Assembly: GCA_903917955.1 (NCBI GenBank)
Contig: CAIXCO010000133.1
Coordinates: 1 to 7,633, forward strand
DNA length: 7,633 nucleotides
Direction: 5' to 3'
Source: an uncultured Chlorobiaceae bacterium
GTDB lineage: Bacteria; Bacteroidota; Chlorobiia; Chlorobiales; Chlorobiaceae
The translations under genes were made by a program, and so were the position numbers. Within the stretch, counting starts at the first letter, position 1, and each line of letters starts with the position of its first letter. Shown here one piece after another: positions 5,632 through 7,633 of this stretch. The notes under the pieces were generated by a model, which was not told the DNA's origin, did not search any database, and worked only from the letters and a program-made list of their open reading frames with translations.

Positions 5632-7572
5632 TCAAGCCTCATCCGCAACACCCCTGTAAGTTATGGCAAGCATAGTAATATCATCAGATTGAGGCGCTCC
5701 ATTTGCGTGGCGGTTCACTTCTGCGCGTATGCAGTGAATCAAATCTGAAAGCTTCTCTTTCGGAGCCTCCTTGAGTGCATGCAGCAATCGGTCATCGCCA
5801 TAGAGCTGCTCTTCCGGATTTATCGCCTCAGTTACACCGTCAGTATAAAGGAAAAGAGTATCGCCCGGTTTTAGCGTAAGTCGTTCGGTTTTATAGACAG
5901 AATCGGGCATAGGGCCAAGCACAAAACCGGCCTGTAACGAAAGGTAATGCGTTTTCTGCGACGCGATAAGGAGTGGCGGATTGTGCCCGGCATTGGCAAA
6001 CCGTACATCACCGTTCCTTGTGTCAAGAATAGCGCAGAAGACCGTAGCAAACATGCAGTTGTCGTTGTCTTCGGCAAGAATGTTGTTGACATAAGAGAGA
6101 ATAAGCTCCGGCTCCCCAAGGCGCTGACCTTCTGACTTCAGGAGGGTTTTTGCCACCATCATATAAAGCGCAGCCGGCACACCTTTATCGGCAACATCCG
6201 CAATAAGAAAACAGAGGTTGTGTTCGTCAATAAAAAAGAAATCGTAAAAATCTCCCCCTACCTCTTTAGCGGGATCCATCGACGCATAGATATCAAACTC
6301 CGCTCTATGGGGAAACGCCGGAAAAATGCGAGGCAAAAGGCTAGCCTGAATATCAGTTGCGACCTTAAGTTCACTCTGGATTCTCTCCTTTGCGGCAGTG
6401 GTTTCGGTCAAATTCCTGATATACTCTTTCAGCGATGCAATCATTAACCGAAAAGAGTTGGTAAGCACCCCCACCTCATCGCTGGATCGGGTTGAAGGCA
6501 GTTCAACATCAAAATTTCCCGAAGCAATCACCCCGGTGACGGCAACAAGTGACCGAAGAGGCCCCGTAATGGAGCGTGCGATATAACTGACCGCTATCGA
6601 GAGCAGAAAAATTCCTCCAAGCCCCATTACTGCCATGGTCATACTCAGCTTGCGGACATTTGCAAGCAGTTCATCCTCAGGAAAGACAACAGCAAGAGTC
6701 CATCCAGTCGAACGGATCGGAGCGTAATACATCCAGTTTCGGGCACCACTCTCACTTTTATAGAGCACAAAGCCAGACTCCCCCCTGACCATCTTTTGTC
6801 CGAGTTTTCTGAGAGAATCATCATGACGTGACTCGGCAATACTGAAAAAGGTTTCATTCATGATTGACTCCTTCAATGGATGAGCCAGAATCATACCATT
6901 TCTCGAAAAAAGCGCAGCATAACCTCTCTTGAGTATCTTTACTGACGAAATCAGTTTCGTTAATGATGCAAGCGTTATATCAGCTTTAACAACTCCCTTC
7001 AGGCGTCTGACTCCATCAGTTTGATCATAAAAAGGAATCGAACAGGTGGACATGAGCATATTACCGCCCCCATCATCAAAATAGGGTTCACTCCATTCAG
7101 TCCGACCCAACTCCCTGGGTATCTGATACCAATCCCAGTAAAAATAGGGGAGATCGGCATACGCCTCTTCAAGACGAATACAACTAACCTTACCATTTTT
7201 GCGAAAGTAAAATGGAGCATAAAGACGATCCGTCCGACGGAAAGCGTAGGGTTCATAAGCCACACCGGAACCATAAAGTCCCTGATTACCGGCAAGAGTA
7301 GTCTGGAGCAGCGAGTGCAGTTGTATTTCAGTATAACTGCCGGTTTCAAGTGAACGGGCAACGCCTTCAGTCACTTTTGAAACAGAAACGAGCTCACTTT
7401 CAACCCTGTTCACTAACGACAGAGCAAGGTTTCGCGCATTATTTTCAAGCTCTTTCTCAAGAACAAGACGTGATTGAGTGTAGTTATATCCCAGCGTAAC
7501 CGTAAAAATAAGCGCGCTGCAAAGCGATATGACAAGAATGAGCCTTGTAACAATACTTTTACTTCCCGGCAT
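5632..7572 (-). CDS. Membrane dCache-HAMP-PP2C (SpoIIE/RsbU-type) serine phosphatase
   Basis: A 646-residue sensor phosphatase. Residues 10-29 are the first membrane helix; residues about 32-300 form a periplasmic double-Cache-like sensor (YFYWDWYQIPRELG, SEPYFDDGGG and, in the second lobe, GYAALFSRNGMILAHP). Residues about 311-331 are the second membrane helix, 332-385 a HAMP domain (ARSITGPLRSLVAVTGVIASGNFDVEL) and 385-410 a helical linker ending in QASLLP. Residues 420-638 are the PP2C domain with metal-binding aspartates D441 (VGGDFYD), D459 (IADVADKG), D578 (YTDGVTEA) and D631 (SDDITMLAI). All catalytic aspartates are present, so it should be active. The expected role is to dephosphorylate the STAS protein encoded next to it when the periplasmic domain binds an unknown ligand. 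The ATG at 7572 is chosen over the in-frame ATG at 7596 because GGAGG lies just before it and nothing suitable lies before 7596. Confidence 0.93.
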   Translation of the reverse strand: MPGSKSIVTRLILVISLCSALIFTVTLGYNYTQSRLVLEKELENNARNLALSLVNRVESELVSVSKVTEGVARSLETGSYTEIQLHSLLQTTLAGNQGLYGSGVAYEPYAFRRTDRLYAPFYFRKNGKVSCIRLEEAYADLPYFYWDWYQIPRELGRTEWSEPYFDDGGGNMLMSTCSIPFYDQTDGVRRLKGVVKADITLASLTKLISSVKILKRGYAALFSRNGMILAHPLKESIMNETFFSIAESRHDDSLRKLGQKMVRGESGFVLYKSESGARNWMYYAPIRSTGWTLAVVFPEDELLANVRKLSMTMAVMGLGGIFLLSIAVSYIARSITGPLRSLVAVTGVIASGNFDVELPSTRSSDEVGVLTNSFRLMIASLKEYIRNLTETTAAKERIQSELKVATDIQASLLPRIFPAFPHRAEFDIYASMDPAKEVGGDFYDFFFIDEHNLCFLIADVADKGVPAALYMMVAKTLLKSEGQRLGEPELILSYVNNILAEDNDNCMFATVFCAILDTRNGDVRFANAGHNPPLLIASQKTHYLSLQAGFVLGPMPDSVYKTERLTLKPGDTLFLYTDGVTEAINPEEQLYGDDRLLHALKEAPKEKLSDLIHCIRAEVNRHANGAPQSDDITMLAITYRGVADEA

Positions 7573-7633
7573 TATACCTCCAACTGAATGCTGCATAGTC
7601 AGGATAGTCCTGAATCAGCCCATCATGCACCAT
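7559..7633 (-). CDS. Possible 3' end of an upstream gene overlapping the phosphatase start
   Basis: Reading leftwards from the window edge, one frame other than the phosphatase's stays open for 24 codons (ending DYAAFSWRYNAGK) and stops with TAA at 7561-7559. The third frame is closed soon after the edge. The stop would overlap the proposed phosphatase start by 14 bases and would contain its ribosome binding site, the layout of translationally coupled operon genes. The fragment is too short to recognise and could be a chance open frame. Confidence 0.35.
   Translation of the reverse strand: MVHDGLIQDYPDYAAFSWRYNAGK
7577..7581 (-). promoter_or_regulatory. Ribosome binding site deciding the phosphatase start
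   Basis: On the minus strand GGAGG is followed by TATA and the ATG at 7572. The upstream in-frame ATG at 7596 has no comparable site, so this motif fixes the start at 7572 and removes eight residues from the longest reading. Confidence 0.7.
7599..7613. repeat. Short inverted repeat upstream of the phosphatase gene
   Basis: tcagga-tag-tcctga has perfect 6-base arms around a 3-base centre, beginning 27 bases before the phosphatase ATG. It could be an operator half-site pair or a small hairpin. It may instead simply lie inside the coding sequence of the possible upstream gene. Confidence 0.35.

Noticed and set aside
7573..7596. ATG at 7596 as the phosphatase start
   Set aside because: No ribosome binding site precedes it, whereas GGAGG is placed directly before ATG 7572.

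Overview
The window most resembles the chromosome of a green sulfur bacterium (Chlorobi; Chlorobium/Pelodictyon-like). This rests on the general look of the proteins and on an LptF/LptG-type permease sitting next to a SAM hydroxide adenosyltransferase. It is a judgement from protein style, not a search result. The cell is clearly Gram-negative, because it has a lipopolysaccharide-export permease.

Left end, plus strand (1-1110): the C-terminal 100 codons of an LptF/LptG-family permease, then after a 5-base gap a complete DUF62 SAM hydrolase of 266 residues. Both look like ordinary housekeeping genes and are probably co-transcribed.

Centre, minus strand (4723-1112): one very large gene for a 1203-residue protein joining three modules: an N-terminal calcineurin-like metallophosphoesterase with all its metal motifs, a central NACHT (STAND) NTPase with intact Walker A and B, and a C-terminal formylglycine-generating-enzyme (FGE)/C-type-lectin-like domain. 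The last domain lacks the FGE catalytic cysteine pair. Its extreme C-terminus has the form of a variable region of a diversity-generating retroelement (DGR) target. This effector-switch-sensor layout is that of bacterial STAND conflict/defence or signalling proteins and is the most interesting item here. Its 3' end lies one base from the 3' end of the convergent SAM hydrolase gene. No reverse transcriptase or template repeat is in the window.

Right end, minus strand (7633-4807): a partner-switching cassette in transcription order. It comprises a membrane dCache-HAMP-PP2C phosphatase (RsbU/SpoIIE type), a STAS anti-anti-sigma-like protein (RsbV/SpoIIAA type) and an RsbW/SpoIIAB-type serine kinase. 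A short open frame reaching the window edge probably is the 3' end of another upstream gene overlapping the phosphatase. No sigma factor is visible, so the output is unknown. The big STAND gene follows 83 bases downstream on the same strand, so the stress-sensing cassette and the STAND protein may share a transcript. That is inference.

Gene density is very high. The only non-coding stretches are 66 and 83 bases long, and no RNA genes, insertion sequences or CRISPR arrays were seen.
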